Source: Parapristionchus giblindavisi (taxonomy: Eukaryota; Nematoda; Chromadorea; Rhabditida; Diplogasteridae). From it: DNA of 64,000 nucleotides. A program made the position numbers and the translations under genes. The notes beneath the pieces are model-generated. The model saw only the letters and a program-made list of their open reading frames with translations. It did no database searches and was not told where the DNA came from. Positions 46,301-57,832 of this stretch are shown here, one piece after another; position 1 is the stretch's first letter, and every line of letters begins with the position of its first letter. The stretch is from assembly GCA_943737045.1 (NCBI GenBank), contig CALSFV010000066.1:249001-313000 (forward strand), written 5' to 3'.

Positions 46301-49300
46301 ACCGTCGTATAGCCAGTTTTTGTTGTATATTTATACTTATAATTAATCGACACTAACATTGGTCCTAGGTCGCTCCATTTTTTTCTGGTGAAAATCGAGT
46401 TTTCAAATTTCGAAAACCCGCCACATCTGTGTTTCAAGGAACCAGCCGAAATGAATACCCATTTTGTGATGGGGGCCAATGGGGGCATCCATAAAAAAAT
46501 TTTGGGCCAAATCGGTGAGGTCGATGTCCGGGGTCACTGGCTCAACCCTCGAATCTTACTGAGCCGGTGTCTTAATGTAAAATCAATTTTGAATTTTAGT
46601 GAAGAAAAAATAGGCGAGAAAGAACTTTTTTTATTTCGCCAATTTTTCAATAAAAAAAACAATGGAGATGATTTCTCTTCGATTTCCCAAAAACCTTAGC
46701 CATATTTTCATTGTTTGACTTGTGCACAGTGCACAACTTTTTCTCTACTCTTTTTTTTTCACAATCTTTCTTTTACTCTTTTTCTCGCATACTCTGTTTC
46801 TCGGGTTCTTCTGTTTCAAACCCCTGGCCATAAGGCGCGGTCTGAACCATCTTATACTTGTATGCATAAAATAAGAGCATATGCACGAATTTGAATGATA
46901 TGTATATGCAAGATCTTCAATTGCAGCTCCACCCCTCGCCTTCCCCACAGTCCAATCAGTGCTGCCCGGACTGGAGCTGTTCAAGCCTGTCAAGATCGAG
47001 CCTGAGAATTCATTCAACAAAATCTTCAGCCCTGTCAAGGTGAGTCACCGTATCAGTTTTGCGCAATTCAAGAAAAATGAGAGAAATAGACGAGAGTGTG
47101 ACTACAACGAGGAGAATTTTTCCGAACGTTCTTTTATTTTAGTTATTTTTTAACAGAGCAATGTTATCCAGATATTTGAGGGCATAATGCCCCTTAGTTC
47201 CAAAGTTTCACTACTTTTAACTTTTGTGACTCTAGAACACGAAAAAAAGTAAATAAGACATACAGTATCGGAGTAAAGTCATGGGACGCTTTTTCATTTT
47301 TTTATAACTTTTGATCCAAGAAAGCAATCAAGCTGATCTTTTGAGTCAACATAGAGAATTTATCAAGGAATATTACCATGATGTGTTGGTGTAATTAACT
47401 TAGTTATTTTTTTGCGTAGTGATGACGCTACCGAAGTACACTTTTTTGAAAATTCCCATTTCTTTAGTGAAGAGCCTTGTTCTTCGGGAACACTGTGAGA
47501 GTGGAGACCCCACTAGGGCTGTACAGTCAAACAATCCGGAATGGCTCCGACTCCGATTTCAAGCTGTGGCTGGGTTGCAACTTTGACCTCCAAAATTTAT
47601 AACTCGGCTTCTAGATGTGATAACGACCCGTTCTAAGCGCCAAAATGATGCTAGTGCCGAGTGATGTTTATCCCTGGAATATGGTAGTCATAGCTCATCA
47701 TTAGCCCTCAGGGCTTAAAAAAACTTTTGTTGGAAGGACTGATTTTGAGACCCTACCGTTCAGAGGACAGGTCTTCTAAAATTATGGTTTCTGCGCAAGC
47801 AGCTTTGCAATGTATCATATATTTATTTCCCTTATTTTGGTTTGGTTCCGATTCCTTACAGACCCGTAGCAAAAGTTATGCTGAGGTCTACTCGGTGCGC
47901 GCTCTTGCGCTTTCTCTCTTACTGCTCTCGCCCCTGGCCTCTATTGATGAAATCTCTTAATTTCTCTTAAGGTCTCAAAATGACTACCATATTACAGGGA
48001 TAAACATCACTCGGCACTAGCATCATTTTGGCGCCTAGAACGGGTCGTTATCACATCTAGAAGCCGAGTTATAAATATTGGAGGTCAAAGTTGCAACCCT
48101 GCCACAGCTTGAAATCGGAGTCGGAGCCATTCCGGATTGTTTAACTGTACAGCCCTAGTGGGGGTCTCCACTCTCACAGTGTTCCCGAAGAACAGGGCTC
48201 TTCACTAAAGAAATGGGAATTTTCAAAAAGTGTACTTCGGTAGCGTCATCACTACGCAAAAAATAACTAAGTTAATTACACCAACACATCATGGTAATAT
48301 TCCTTGATAAATTCTCTATATTGACTCAAAAGATCAGCTTGATTGCTTTCTTGGATCAAAAGATATAAAAAAATGAAAAAGCGTCCCATGACTTTACGCC
48401 GATATTACGTAAACGCTTTCTTTATTTTTTGCACTATTATATTTACTGTGTATTCTAGTGTTCTGTTCAAAAAATAGCAAAATAAAAAGAAGCCCAGTGA
48501 ATAGTCTCCTTGTTTTGCACACTCTCTCGTCTATGTATCTTTCGTGCCATTTGAGCGACTCATCGGCCATATGTTTCACTTGATTTATAATTGCCCGGAA
48601 TGAGTTTTGGAAACGTTATCATTATTACTTCGGTGGTATATAGTAATAATAATATTTATCATTTCTTTCAGGAACTAAGTAATTATGGGATAAAGAAGTA
48701 GAAAGACTAAAGTGTGAAATCAAATATAAAATTCTTTCTATTTCTATTATTATTATTATTTCTCCTATCACTTCAGTATTTACTGCCGCACCTTTCAGGG
48801 GTGTATCAAATAAATAAACAAATAAGAAGAAATAGACACTGCGATAACTTTTTCACAGCTAAAGCTTTCGCACGAAAGAATAAAACATGGCCTAGTTTTG
48901 TTGAGCTACAATATTATTGTCAAAAGAGTTCAATATATTACGCTCACAGAAAAGTGGTTGTCAGTCTTCTTACTTCGCCGGTGCTCAGTCCTCATTTGCA
49001 TTTGGCTTCCCTCTCTCCTAGTGATTAAAAAGCAAGGTGTGTACTTATACTAACATAAGTAACATCTCATAGAGTGCTCTTCTTCCTAACTCTGGGAAGG
49101 GACGATTTTCGTCGATTCATTGTCACTGAATGTTTCACATTCACACAGTTCACCTTTTCTAATTAAAAATGAACTTTGACCGGCAAACCTCCACGGGACC
49201 CGAAAAGTAGAACAGAGCCGAACTTTTTCCCACTTGTCTCTCATCATAACATACAAAATAAGTGCATAGATAAATAAAAAATAAAAAATAAATAAATAAA

Positions 49301-50537
49301 AAATAAATAAATTTAAAAAATTAAAAAAAATAAAAAAAATAAATACTGTGTGCGCGCTTTCGCAGCTCTCAATTTTCTATACTATTATGTTTACTGTGAG
49401 TACTAGTGTTGTGTTCAAAAATAAGCGAAATAAAAATAAACGCAGAGAAGACTCAACTTGATTTACACACTCTCTCTTCTATTCCTTTGCGCCATTTAAC
49501 CCGCACGCTTGCAATATGTTTCACTTGATTTATAACTGCACAGAATGAATTCTGGAAACGCTCGCTAAACGGAACGAGGCAATAATAAAAAAATAATTTA
49601 ATAGAAAAGTCATTGTTAGTCATTGTACTTCGTCGTCGCTTGCTATAGTTCCCCTCGCTCCTAGTGATTAACAAGCAAGGGAGGGGACTTTATAATAAGA
49701 AACACCTCATGTCTCTCTCAGCGGGTCAGGGGAACGGTGTCTATTATTACATTTAGTACTGTATTCAGCAGATAAACTCAAATAATATCGCTATAAATCC
49801 GGTGATCTACCGCATCGTTGACCTAGATATAGTGTTGAAAATGCAAATGCTAATGATAATTGTATTTCGTAGATCGATCCAATCCTTCGTCATCGACGTC
49901 ACACCGACAACTTTGTTCGTCTGGTCGATGAGGTAGCCAGGAGAGTCAAGCGAGCCGACGATTACTATGATCAGGTTTGATCTTTGATCTTTGATATTTT
50001 AATCTTTCCTACCTAATTTGAAACTCTTCGCTCTGGCATCACTCTCTCACTTTTTTGTCTGCATTGCCAGAGTGGAGAATCAAAATAGCTTTCCATTAGT
50101 TAAATGACCATTGACGATTTGATCTTTGATCTTTGATCTTTGATCTATGATTTTTGATCCTTGATCTTTGATCTCTGCAGGCGTTTGACGAGGACGCGTC
50201 GAAGCGTCGTTCTGGAGGTAGTAGAAGCAAGGGAGGCGAGACGAGGGCCGATGATTATTATGACGATGTGAGTGTATCGAAGCTTTACTTCCTTAAAGGA
50301 GCTGACACCTTTGTCAACGGTCTCTTCAATGGTCTACGCACTCTCATTGTTCGAGAACAGAGAAATAGTGTGAGCAATGAAGAGACAAGGTTACGCTCCC
50401 TTTAACAAATTTTGAAAATGTGCATCTAATTTCCTAAACATTTAATTGAACAGGTGGACTCGGGTCGCAAGAATCGTCCAAGCTCTCATCCAGGACGTCC
50501 TCGTCAGCAGCGCAACTGCTTCGAGCTTCTCGGCTGA
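40303..50537 (+). CDS. Unnamed nematode secreted protein with ADDYYD motifs (14 exons)
   Basis: Exons: 40303-40363, 41490-41593, 41931-42044, 42320-42411, 42670-42723, 42827-42921, 43340-43612, 43811-43918, 44220-44302, 44683-44770, 46927-47039, 49873-49974, 50181-50267, 50454-50537. Phases close exactly to 485 residues and a TGA. Residues 1-19 are a signal peptide (LRLILLLFALQSSVSG). Residues 80-143 form a small Cys domain (C80, C87, C92, C133, C143) with FKNDQSFANLNLAAQVLGDK, which aligns with the gene at 58.2 kb. Residues 150-395 are low in cysteine and rich in Pro/Ser. The tail has RRVKR followed by ADDYYDQ (423-429) and ETR followed by ADDYYDD (452-458), each ending an exon, and it finishes NCFELLG. 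Basic sites before ADDYYD suggest proprotein cleavage. The start follows TTTCAG-T directly, as expected for a spliced-leader acceptor. No known family was recognised; an extracellular role is inferred. Confidence 0.85.
40458..40573. mobile_element. MITE family A in intron 1
   Basis: GACACTCACCCCGAGAGC to CTCGAGATGTGAC followed by TTTAAT; core TATCTTTACGGGAGAGAAC. Confidence 0.65.
41828..41905 (-). repeat. Dispersed repeat fragment in intron 2
   Basis: AGTGATCACCCGCAGGACTT on + is the reverse complement of sequence in both segmental duplication copies (7975 and 14095). This dispersed repeat has no clear ends. Confidence 0.6.
42735..42806 (-). repeat. tRNA-like relic in intron 5
   Basis: On the minus strand ATAGTGTAAAGGTAAAGC (A-box-like) precedes GGGTTCGATGCCC (B-box-like) at tRNA spacing. 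No full acceptor stem pairs, so it is treated as a tRNA-derived repeat. Confidence 0.45.
44092..44205. mobile_element. MITE family A in intron 8
   Basis: CTCCGCTCTGGCAACGCTTT to AGAGTGGAGAGTTGCAGATT. It ends about 14 nt before the exon 9 splice site. Confidence 0.75.
44316..44551. mobile_element. Two adjoining family B MITEs in intron 9
   Basis: TTTAAAGGAGCGTTACCTCT begins the first and GGTTACGCTCCCTTTAAA ends the second. Internal copies of CAATGGTCTCTTC and its complement show a nested or tandem pair. Confidence 0.75.
44795..46571. mobile_element. Family D TTAA fold-back element (1.78 kb) in intron 10
   Basis: TTAA at 44791-44794 and 46572-46575. Ends GACATCGGCTCAGTAAGATT and its complement. 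The arms (44795-45390 and about 45960-46571) are nearly identical, giving mirror-image open frames of 167 and 173 residues. A third, partial arm copy lies at 45700-45960. No transposase signature is seen. It starts 24 nt after the exon 10 donor. Confidence 0.85.
47262..48410. mobile_element. 1.15-kb palindromic element in intron 11
   Basis: The left arm TATCGGAGTAAAGTCATGGG and the right arm CCCATGACTTTACGCCGATA continue with high identity for about 450 bp (for example AGTGTACTTCGGTAGCGTCA). The centre is near 47710-47980. There is no coding. Confidence 0.85.
48411..49700. repeat. Pair of diverged direct repeats in intron 11
   Basis: 48425-48620 and 49370-49560 share ACTATTATATTTACTGTG-like, GTTCTGTTCAAAAA and ATGTTTCACTTGATTTATAA blocks. 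An A/T run of AAATAAA units lies between (49260-49345). A fragment of the same repeat is at about 30460-30500. Confidence 0.6.
50294..50405. mobile_element. MITE family B in intron 13
   Basis: TTAAAGGAGCTGACACC to TTACGCTCCCTTTAA, starting 27 nt after the exon 13 donor. Confidence 0.75.
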
Positions 50538-50735
50538 TCTACCGTACCCTACACCGATCTACCGTACCCTGTACCTAGATCATCTACAGTATCCTACTTT
50601 CTCACTCTTCGTAATCGAGTTCCCACCTACATTTTTCTTACCGTTGCCCTATTACCCACCGTTGTACCGTATCTTCGATATCTCTACCGTATCCTACCGT
50701 AAACTACCGTAACCTGTACCTATCAGTATTCTACC
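50538..50735 (+). repeat. CTACCGTA repeats after the stop codon
   Basis: About eight CTACCGTA-type octamers (GATCTACCGTACCCTACACC and similar) occupy the likely 3' UTR. No clear AATAAA follows, so the transcript end cannot be placed. Confidence 0.7.
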
Positions 50736-50857
50736 GTATTCCCAGTCGATTCGATTCTCGCTTTACTTCCTTAGACAATAGATTTAGTTACACGTCCTTG
50801 AGCGATTCTTGCCGGTTATTCTTCGCATAATATTCCTGTTTCCTGATTCGTGTACAG

Positions 50858-50915
50858 CTCCGCTCTGACCAGCCTCTCTCGTCGGCGAGATTGCCTGGTC
50901 AGAGGGGGTAGCCAC
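50858..50915. mobile_element. MITE family A, truncated
   Basis: CTCCGCTCTGACCAGCCTCT to TTGCCTGGTCAGAGG hairpin. Confidence 0.6.
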
Positions 50916-51164
50916 AAATCAGCTGTTCTCCTAATATCGCTCCATTCATCAATTATCCTTTCTCGTGCGGGTTCTCACCAGACAATATGTGCATAAAGTC
51001 GACATCTCAAGTGTAATCGGACGCGACGTTTACCAAATCGCACCATACAACACACGCACCACAGGCGCACCACACTATATCTCAAAGGTAGTAAGATGGG
51101 GCTGGCGGTTGTATAAGCGGGACAGAAACTAGTTGGATGAAGGAAAGGTGGAGATTCTAGAGAG

Positions 51165-51173
51165 TGAGGGGGA

Positions 51174-51220
<47 letters not shown>

Positions 51221-51275
51221 GGAGAGGGATAGAGGGAGAGAAGGAAAGGGAGAGAGAAAGAGGTAGAGAGAGGTA
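51165..51275 (+). repeat. (GA)n tract
   Basis: About 110 bp of GAGAGA with GAGGGA interruptions. Minus-strand Ser/Leu open frames here are artefacts. Confidence 0.9.
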
Positions 51276-52918
51276 GAGCTCATAGACACTATAGAAAGGG
51301 ATAGTCCTCACTTTAAGCAGGGAGGCCAATGGCAAATTGTTAGAAGGAAATCATCCGTGGGATTGGACATACACTTTTCATCTTGTCTTCCATTCACTTT
51401 TTAGCCTATTTTCTCCTTGTCTCTCATTTTATTTCAACACATGTGCTCTCTAATGCGCATGGTAAAACTACTGTATTCATACAGTCCTAGAACATGGACG
51501 TTGTTCTTCATATGCACATCCTACAATTTACACTTCCCATCGTGTCCTCCCTTCACTTTTTAGCCTATTATCTCCTTGTCTAGTATTCGTTCAAAAACCG
51601 TTTACGTTCCTACATGGTAGTACCATTAGAAAGACAATCATTAGTTCCTGATCTCGACGATATGTCCATCCTAGATATTTAGAAAATATTAAATAAATTA
51701 GAAGGTTGCGTTGTCCGACATTTATATATTGATGGATGTCCGTCGCTAAGATAGCGATATCGACGTGAATGTTAAAATTTTACCTTTGAAATTTTCTTGA
51801 TATTGTGCTTCATTCTTTTTTCTCTCGTGCGGTATGCAACTATTTCTGATTAAAAACATTTGTATTCCAATATTATAGATCTCATAGTCAGACCAATTTC
51901 CTCTCTCCTCTCTAGAGAGTATAATTACCGTCTAGTAGTACTTATTGTTCTTGTAGTATTGCCTTCTCATGATTCGGATCTCATTACTGTGCCTCTCCAA
52001 TCATTTCCCGTTCCGTTAGTAAGGACTATTGCAAACTGTCGAATATTTCGTTCCGACAATAATCGTTGTCCTCTCATTAATTGGCAGTAAGTAGGAATTA
52101 TGGCAACTATCGTATCGCTAAATGAAATCTCCCTACCGTACTTCGAACATTTCCTGTTCCGTTAGTTCGCTTTATTACAAACTGCGATGACTCAGATCGC
52201 CCCTACCAAACTCATTACAACACCGCTGCTTATCGTATTCATTTCGACGCACTTTCTCTATCTGCATTCTCTCCAATTACTGTTGTCTCTAACCGCTCTC
52301 ATAGTCTGTCTCTCTCTCACTTTACAGTACTATCTAGCATGTATCTGTTTCTCTGCGTTCTCATTAATTTACACACTCTCTCTTTACCTAACTGTGCAGT
52401 TCTCTAGACCCTCTTCAGTTCACCTGCTCTCTCACTCTCTCTAGCTCTCTGATAATGAGTCTCCTCATTTATAATGCTCTATCTTTGTATCTCTAATTCT
52501 CTGCGTCTCTCCATTCACAACACGCTCTCACCTTCTCTGCCTCTCTAGTTCTCTGCATGTACTATGTTCAAGTGTTTCTCAGCTGGATCTCATTGCGCCT
52601 CAGCTAGGTGTGATTGAGAGACAGTAGAGAAGCTAGAGTGAGGGTTAGAGACTGTGCAAATGGATAGTGTCAGACATTGGGAGATACGGAGATACCCATG
52701 GAGGTTATGGTTGAGTAATACCCTCTCACCTTGAGATGTAAATATATCTATGACCCTATTCACCCCCATTTCTGTGCCATTTTGTATGTGAAAAGATGAT
52801 GTGCAATGAATCAGCGCGTCCCGTAAGCCACAGTATTCTGGTGTAAGCCATTTCTTCTTTGAAAGCCAGATAAGCATCGAGAGATTATTCATTTTGAGAA
52901 AGTATGCATGTTGACCTG
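51276..52918. other. Gene-free stretch with retrotransposon relics
   Basis: 51440-51560 resembles the LINE 3' UTR block ACATGGACGTTGTTCTTCAT seen at 29.8 kb. 51730-51770 on the minus strand matches its GATATCGC..CGACGGACATCC end. 52290-52560 is CT-rich. No gene was recognised. Confidence 0.45.
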
Positions 52919-53058
52919 TGGCCGTATGCAAGAACCGTTTTCCGGGAAAATGTGATATCATTAGCGTAGGCGGAGGCGTTTTCCAAAATTCCTCCGCCTA
53001 CGCTAATGACGTCACATTTTCCCTGAAAAGATTTTCCAGTTGTTCTTGCATACGGCCA
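52919..53058. mobile_element. 140-bp palindromic MITE with CTG target duplication
   Basis: TGGCCGTATGCAAGAAC to GTTCTTGCATACGGCCA. Both sides read CTG. The arms carry AGCGTAGGCGGAGG around a short centre. Confidence 0.85.
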
Positions 53059-53434
53059 CTGTTCTTCTGGATTCCAAAACGGACAAAATACTGTGAAGCT
53101 AAAGTCAGCTCCATCTTCTATTTCAATACAATGCAATGACCTTGATCAAACACAAAACAATTGGGAAGGGAATGGCTGTATACAACAATAAACGACTGTT
53201 TAGGGTGCTGAGGTCCAATATATCTGAGTTTATATTTGAACATTTATCGCTAGACAAAAAATCAAACAACATTTATCAGGGGGATCAATGTAGCTCACAA
53301 TTTTATGTTCTTCCTCCGAATCTGGGGACTAGAATGATGCAAGCAGATGAAACCAACGAAAACGTAGACGAGATCAGAGATAAAGGTCATCGTATTGTAT
53401 AAATAAACCTTTGACAAAGGGTTGAATTGAGGTA

Positions 53435-53527
53435 AAGCACATTTTAGTATCCTCTGACTCTTTTGTCCACAGTTTGCAGGTGACCACTGTAAACCATGGA
53501 CAAAGGAGTCAGAGGCTACTAAAATGT
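53435..53527. repeat. Short inverted repeat
   Basis: ACATTTTAGTATCCTCTGAC pairs with AGTCAGAGGCTACTAAAATGT around GTCCACAG..CCATGGAC. It is probably a small MITE. Confidence 0.65.
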
Positions 53528-53614
53528 CCTCCTTTTCCTCCTTCTTTCGCTTGTTCTTGAAACCTTGAACCCGACCTGTATCCTTAGGCTATTCCTTGGA
53601 TGATCTTTCAACTC

Positions 53615-53775
53615 TCTTTCTCTCTCTCTCTCTCCCTCTCTCTCTCCCTTTCTCTCTCCCACTCTCTCTCTCTCTCTCCCTCTCTCTCTCCCTCTCCCTC
53701 TCACTCTCCCTCTAACTCTCCCTCTCTCCCTCTCCCTCTCCCCTCTCTCTCTCTGTCCCTCTCGCTTTCTTTCCT
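53615..53775 (+). repeat. (CT)n-rich tract
   Basis: CTCTCT and CCCTCT runs. Both strands give low-complexity open frames. Confidence 0.9.
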
Positions 53776-54224
53776 GCTCCCTCACTGTCTACCTTTCCTT
53801 GCTTGGAGCTATCACTGTCTCGTTGTTTTTCCGCTTGCACTTGTGTCTACATATTTCCTATTTCTTGTTTTTTATTGATTTATTGATTGCATTTTTTTCT
53901 AAAATTACCGTACACCTCTAACAATGATTATACTAATGAAAAATGAGAAAGTACGCATAAAATTCATTTATGTGATGTAAAAGTCATGAAAATAAAAGAA
54001 AAATTTACGAGAAAGTGTTTAAAACGGGGACTATTTTCTCCGCTTTTCTTTTCTTTTCGCAACTTTTGAACTTTAAGACAAGCTTCTCTTTTTACAATGT
54101 TTATATAACACCTTAGCTTATATAATTAAGTGTGTTTTATTTACAGAGCCATTCATCCATCCATTCGATCTATTGACTGTGCCCTTGGGCTGAAAAAAGA
54201 GATGAGAGAACAAGGTGTCATGCT

Positions 54225-54605
54225 GGTTTCTCCTCTCTCTCACCTTTCCTTCTCTCCCCCCCCCTCCATCTCTCTCACTCCTCTCCCTCTCTCCCTCTCT
54301 CCCTCTCTCCCTCTCTCTCTACCTTAATCATTCATATTCTGATAACACCTCTTAGTAAGAGGTTCTTACTATAACCACTCTCGTCTTGCTGACTCAGCAA
54401 TCTTCATTGTTTCTCGTAATTCTGTCCACATTGCTCTATGTCCCCTCTCTCTAGCCTCAACTCTCTCCCTCTCGCTCTCTCTCTCCTCTCTCTCCTCTCT
54501 ATCTCTATATCTCTCTCTCCTTCTCTCTCTCTCTCCCTCTCTCAGGCAGTTTTCTCATTAGCGAAACTTACCTAGAGCTCTACCTCTCCCCCCCCCCCCC
54601 CCCTC
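54225..54605 (+). repeat. CT-rich region with a C14 run
   Basis: CTCCCTCTCTC runs at 54230-54325 and 54460-54545, and a homopolymer C run at about 54588-54603. Confidence 0.85.
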
Positions 54606-54814
54606 AACTACTCTCACCCTCCCAGTTTATGCGTCATAGTCATAGTCTCTTTCAATGACAGTACTCCTTCTCTTCTCTTCACAAACCCTCAGGGCCATAT
54701 CTCGCGTCCAAGTCATTCTCTGCACTTTTTACACGCTGTAATTTCAACAGTCATCAGTGAAGTTCTCGTAATTGCTCATTAGTAATCTACATTCGTAGTG
54801 GCCAAAACTCCATC

Positions 54815-55021
54815 CTCTGGTATTTTGAAACTTAAAGTCTACTTAAACTCCGCACTTTAAGTAGACTTTAAGTAAACTTAAAGTAAAACGCAAGTCTACT
54901 TAAAGTGGTGCGGAATACTGTACTGCATTTCGTCAAATGTTCTTTCACTTTAAGTTTACTTAAAGTCTACTTAAAGTCTGTGACGTAATTTAAGTAGACT
55001 TTAAGTTTCAAAATACCAGAG
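54815..55021. mobile_element. Palindromic MITE with CTCTGGTATTTTG ends, copy 2
   Basis: CTCTGGTATTTTGAAACTTA to TTTCAAAATACCAGAG, with internal AAGTCTACTTAAA units as at 33946-34153. Confidence 0.85.
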
Positions 55022-55439
55022 ATGAAGCACACTTATTGCTGTTCAAATCTTGGAAAAGCAGATGGAAAAGTGAAAAGTAGTGTTAACTTTGCGATTGAAA
55101 AGTGGTTTTAAAAGTAGCATAGCTTCGTAGTTGACAAACTCTTGCACTGTAATTACGAGACCACGCTAGATACTTTTCCAGCTATTTTTACAAGAGTTTT
55201 ATACCGCATAAGTATTATATCAAAGTTCATATCTTACATGTTGAAATCTAATGTGCGTCCAAGCTTATACCTGTGCATTATAGTCTATTCATTTGTTCGA
55301 AAATTTTCCCTGACTTATCTCATACATGCTGACGATTTACTACGATTTTGTAGCCATTTTTGCTTACTGTACATTATCTGTGTTTGTGGATAAAAATGGA
55401 TAGCAACGATCACTCGGTTGTCTTATCCCTTTTCTTATC

Positions 55440-55835
55440 TCTCAATCTGTCAGTTCCTCTTCCATGTCTAACTCTTCCCCTACTGTCTCTCTTCCTTCTC
55501 TCTCCCCATCTCTCGATCTCCCTCTTCCATTATCATCTTCTCTCTCTTTGATCATCTCTGATCTTATTGGATATCCTCTCATATCCGCATACGCCGTTCG
55601 ATCACTCCTCAGTTCTTCTTTATTAAATCGCGCGTAAATCGATACCATGCCCATGGACGAAGGCGTTAAACAGGAACGAATTGTGAGGGAGAGGGAGAGA
55701 GAGAGGGAGGAGAGAGAGAGAGGGGGGAGAGGGAGAGAGAGAGGAAGGAGAGGGAGGAGAGAGAGAGGGGGAGAGGGAGAGAGAGAGGAAGGAGAGAGAG
55801 AGAGAGGGGAAGGAGAGGGAGGAGAGAGAGGGGGA

Positions 55836-55874
<39 letters not shown>

Positions 55875-55930
55875 GTGAGTGGATGAAAGGATAGAGAAGA
55901 TTAAAACGAGAGAGAGAGAGAGAGAAAGTG
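55440..55930 (+). repeat. CT-rich then (GA)n tracts of opposite strand bias
   Basis: Polypyrimidine at 55440-55560 is followed by polypurine GAGAGG and GAGGGA at 55685-55875 and 55905-55925. Confidence 0.85.
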
Positions 55931-55974
55931 AATAGTCTAAGGATGGAAAGTTAGGTGGGATATCGTTTTGGCTC

Positions 55975-56090
55975 TAAAGGGAGCGTTTTGGCACTCACTC
56001 CATGGTCTCTACATTGTGCACACTATTTCTCTGTTCTCTAACAACGAGAGAGCATTGCGCGTCGAATAGAACATTGAGACGCTCCCTACA
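55975..56090. mobile_element. MITE family B
   Basis: TAAAGGGAGCGTTTTGGCAC to ATTGAGACGCTCCCT. The right end abuts the next element. Confidence 0.75.
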
Positions 56091-57832
56091 CTCTGGTTTT
56101 TATTTCCCACTGGTCCCCCAGTAGATTTCCCAGTGGGGATGGAGCTAGGGGACCAGTGGGAGATTTACTGGGGGACCACTGAGAAGGGGAGAGGCACTGG
56201 GGGACCAGTGGGAGAAAATTTAGTGCCCTAGTGGGGGAGTGGGCGTGGTCTTGCACTGTGATATTGTAGAGAAGAGGGTTATAGTGAAATGACTGTTTAT
56301 CCAACTATGGACGATACGAATACATTCGAATTAATAAACAATAATAAAATAGCATAACTAACTCAACAAAGTAACTATTACATTAAATACTAATCTAGAG
56401 CTTGTAAATGTGAAATCTCAAAGGGACTAGGGGACCAAAAGTTTGTTCGTTTTGTCGGTCTGAATATATTGAAAGATTAGAGGAGGGGCATATAACAATC
56501 GTTAATCATTACATAACATTAAAAAAAAGATACTGTTGTAGCATAGAAAGAGATCAAAGGACATAAACTAGTGATCAAAGATCACTTAATCCTCTTAGGT
56601 CATCTTCTTAATATCCTTCTGATTCAATGATCCGTTGAATGAATTATGCTGAACATTCTTCTAAGTCATAAACTTGACTCCCTCACATCTTGCTCTTTCC
56701 ATACCAACTGAAAAGTATTGAATTTTTAATAACAAACTTCCAATTCGTCATCCGTTTCAATCTATTTAGCCTGACTATTAATAATCCCATACGAATTGTG
56801 CATTGTGATTTCAAAGTCTTTGTTAAGCTGATTTCAACGATACATCAGTTATCGATTTTCGTCCACACATGGCTTAGAAAAACGCTTATTCTTTTTTTCA
56901 CTCGTTGCAAGAGCACTCAATCGGAGTGGAGCTGCCAGAAGGTATGAATGGATCTATGACAGGGCTGGGATTTTTTTAACATAATTTCAAAAAAATTTTG
57001 ATCAAAAAATTCAAAAAATGGCTCAAAAAATTTTTGAATTAAAAAATTTTTTGAAAATTTTTTTTACTGTGTTTAAAAGGATAATAAGCAATTCAGGCAC
57101 ATAATTTTTGCTTGAAAAGTGGCTAAAACAATCAATTACGCAATTAACCGAATTCTGAAACATGAAAAACATGATACAATAATTTTTTCACTTTTTAAAC
57201 ATTCTACTTCAGCGCATTGGGCAACTAATCTACACTAAAACCTTTAAAATACTCTTCATCAAGACCGTAAAAAATGAATAAAAATGGGAATCTTGTTAAG
57301 TTTTGTCAAATGTTGTTACAATTTTCCACAAATGTTTCACTTTTTGTTGTTTTAACGGTGCTTTTTTACATTAATTTTTTTTTGATTTTTTTGAGAAAAT
57401 TCAAAAAAAATTTTTGATTTTGAATTTTTTGAAATGGTCAAAAATATACCTTTCTCCGGTTCATCATCCGTTGATCTTGACTACGCGTCGGCATATTACC
57501 CTATGAACTTAAATGAAATTATACTTATTTCATAGAATGGGTAAAACAAAACATATAAATAAGAAAAAAATTAAAAGACGCCGAACGCAACGCTCACGAT
57601 CAGCGCGTCCAATGAATAGCACACTTTGTCAAATGTATGACGAGCGCGCAGTTTCATACTCGTGGTCGCATGGTTTTGTCTGGGAGACCAGTGGGAGATT
57701 TACTGGGGGACCAGTGGGAGGAAATTCGCCCAATCTGTCATCTTTAGAGCACTCTCTTGTCCTGGGAAACCAGTGGGGGAGCAAAACCACGCCCAGTTTT
57801 GCTGGGGCCCCACTGGGAGAAAAAAACCAGAG
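56091..57832. mobile_element. 1.74-kb element with CTCTGGTTTTT ends and ACA duplication
   Basis: The left end is CTCTGGTTTTTATTTCCCAC; the right end is GGGAGAAAAAAACCAGAG. ACA stands on both sides. Subterminal regions (56100-56225, 57680-57830) carry repeated GACCAGTGGGAGATTTACTG in both orientations. The interior is AT-rich with no recognised transposase, so it is a non-autonomous element. Confidence 0.65.

Noticed and set aside
44868..46488. Two nearly identical 167 and 173-residue open frames on opposite strands
   Set aside because: They are the mirrored arms of a fold-back element. Identity follows from the inversion, and no transposase motif is present.
52590..52961. 123-residue minus-strand open frame
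   Set aside because: Runs into the palindromic MITE at 52919 and shows no conserved motif.
53136..53402. 88-residue open frame
   Set aside because: No family resemblance, no signal peptide and no neighbouring exons; the length is expected by chance.
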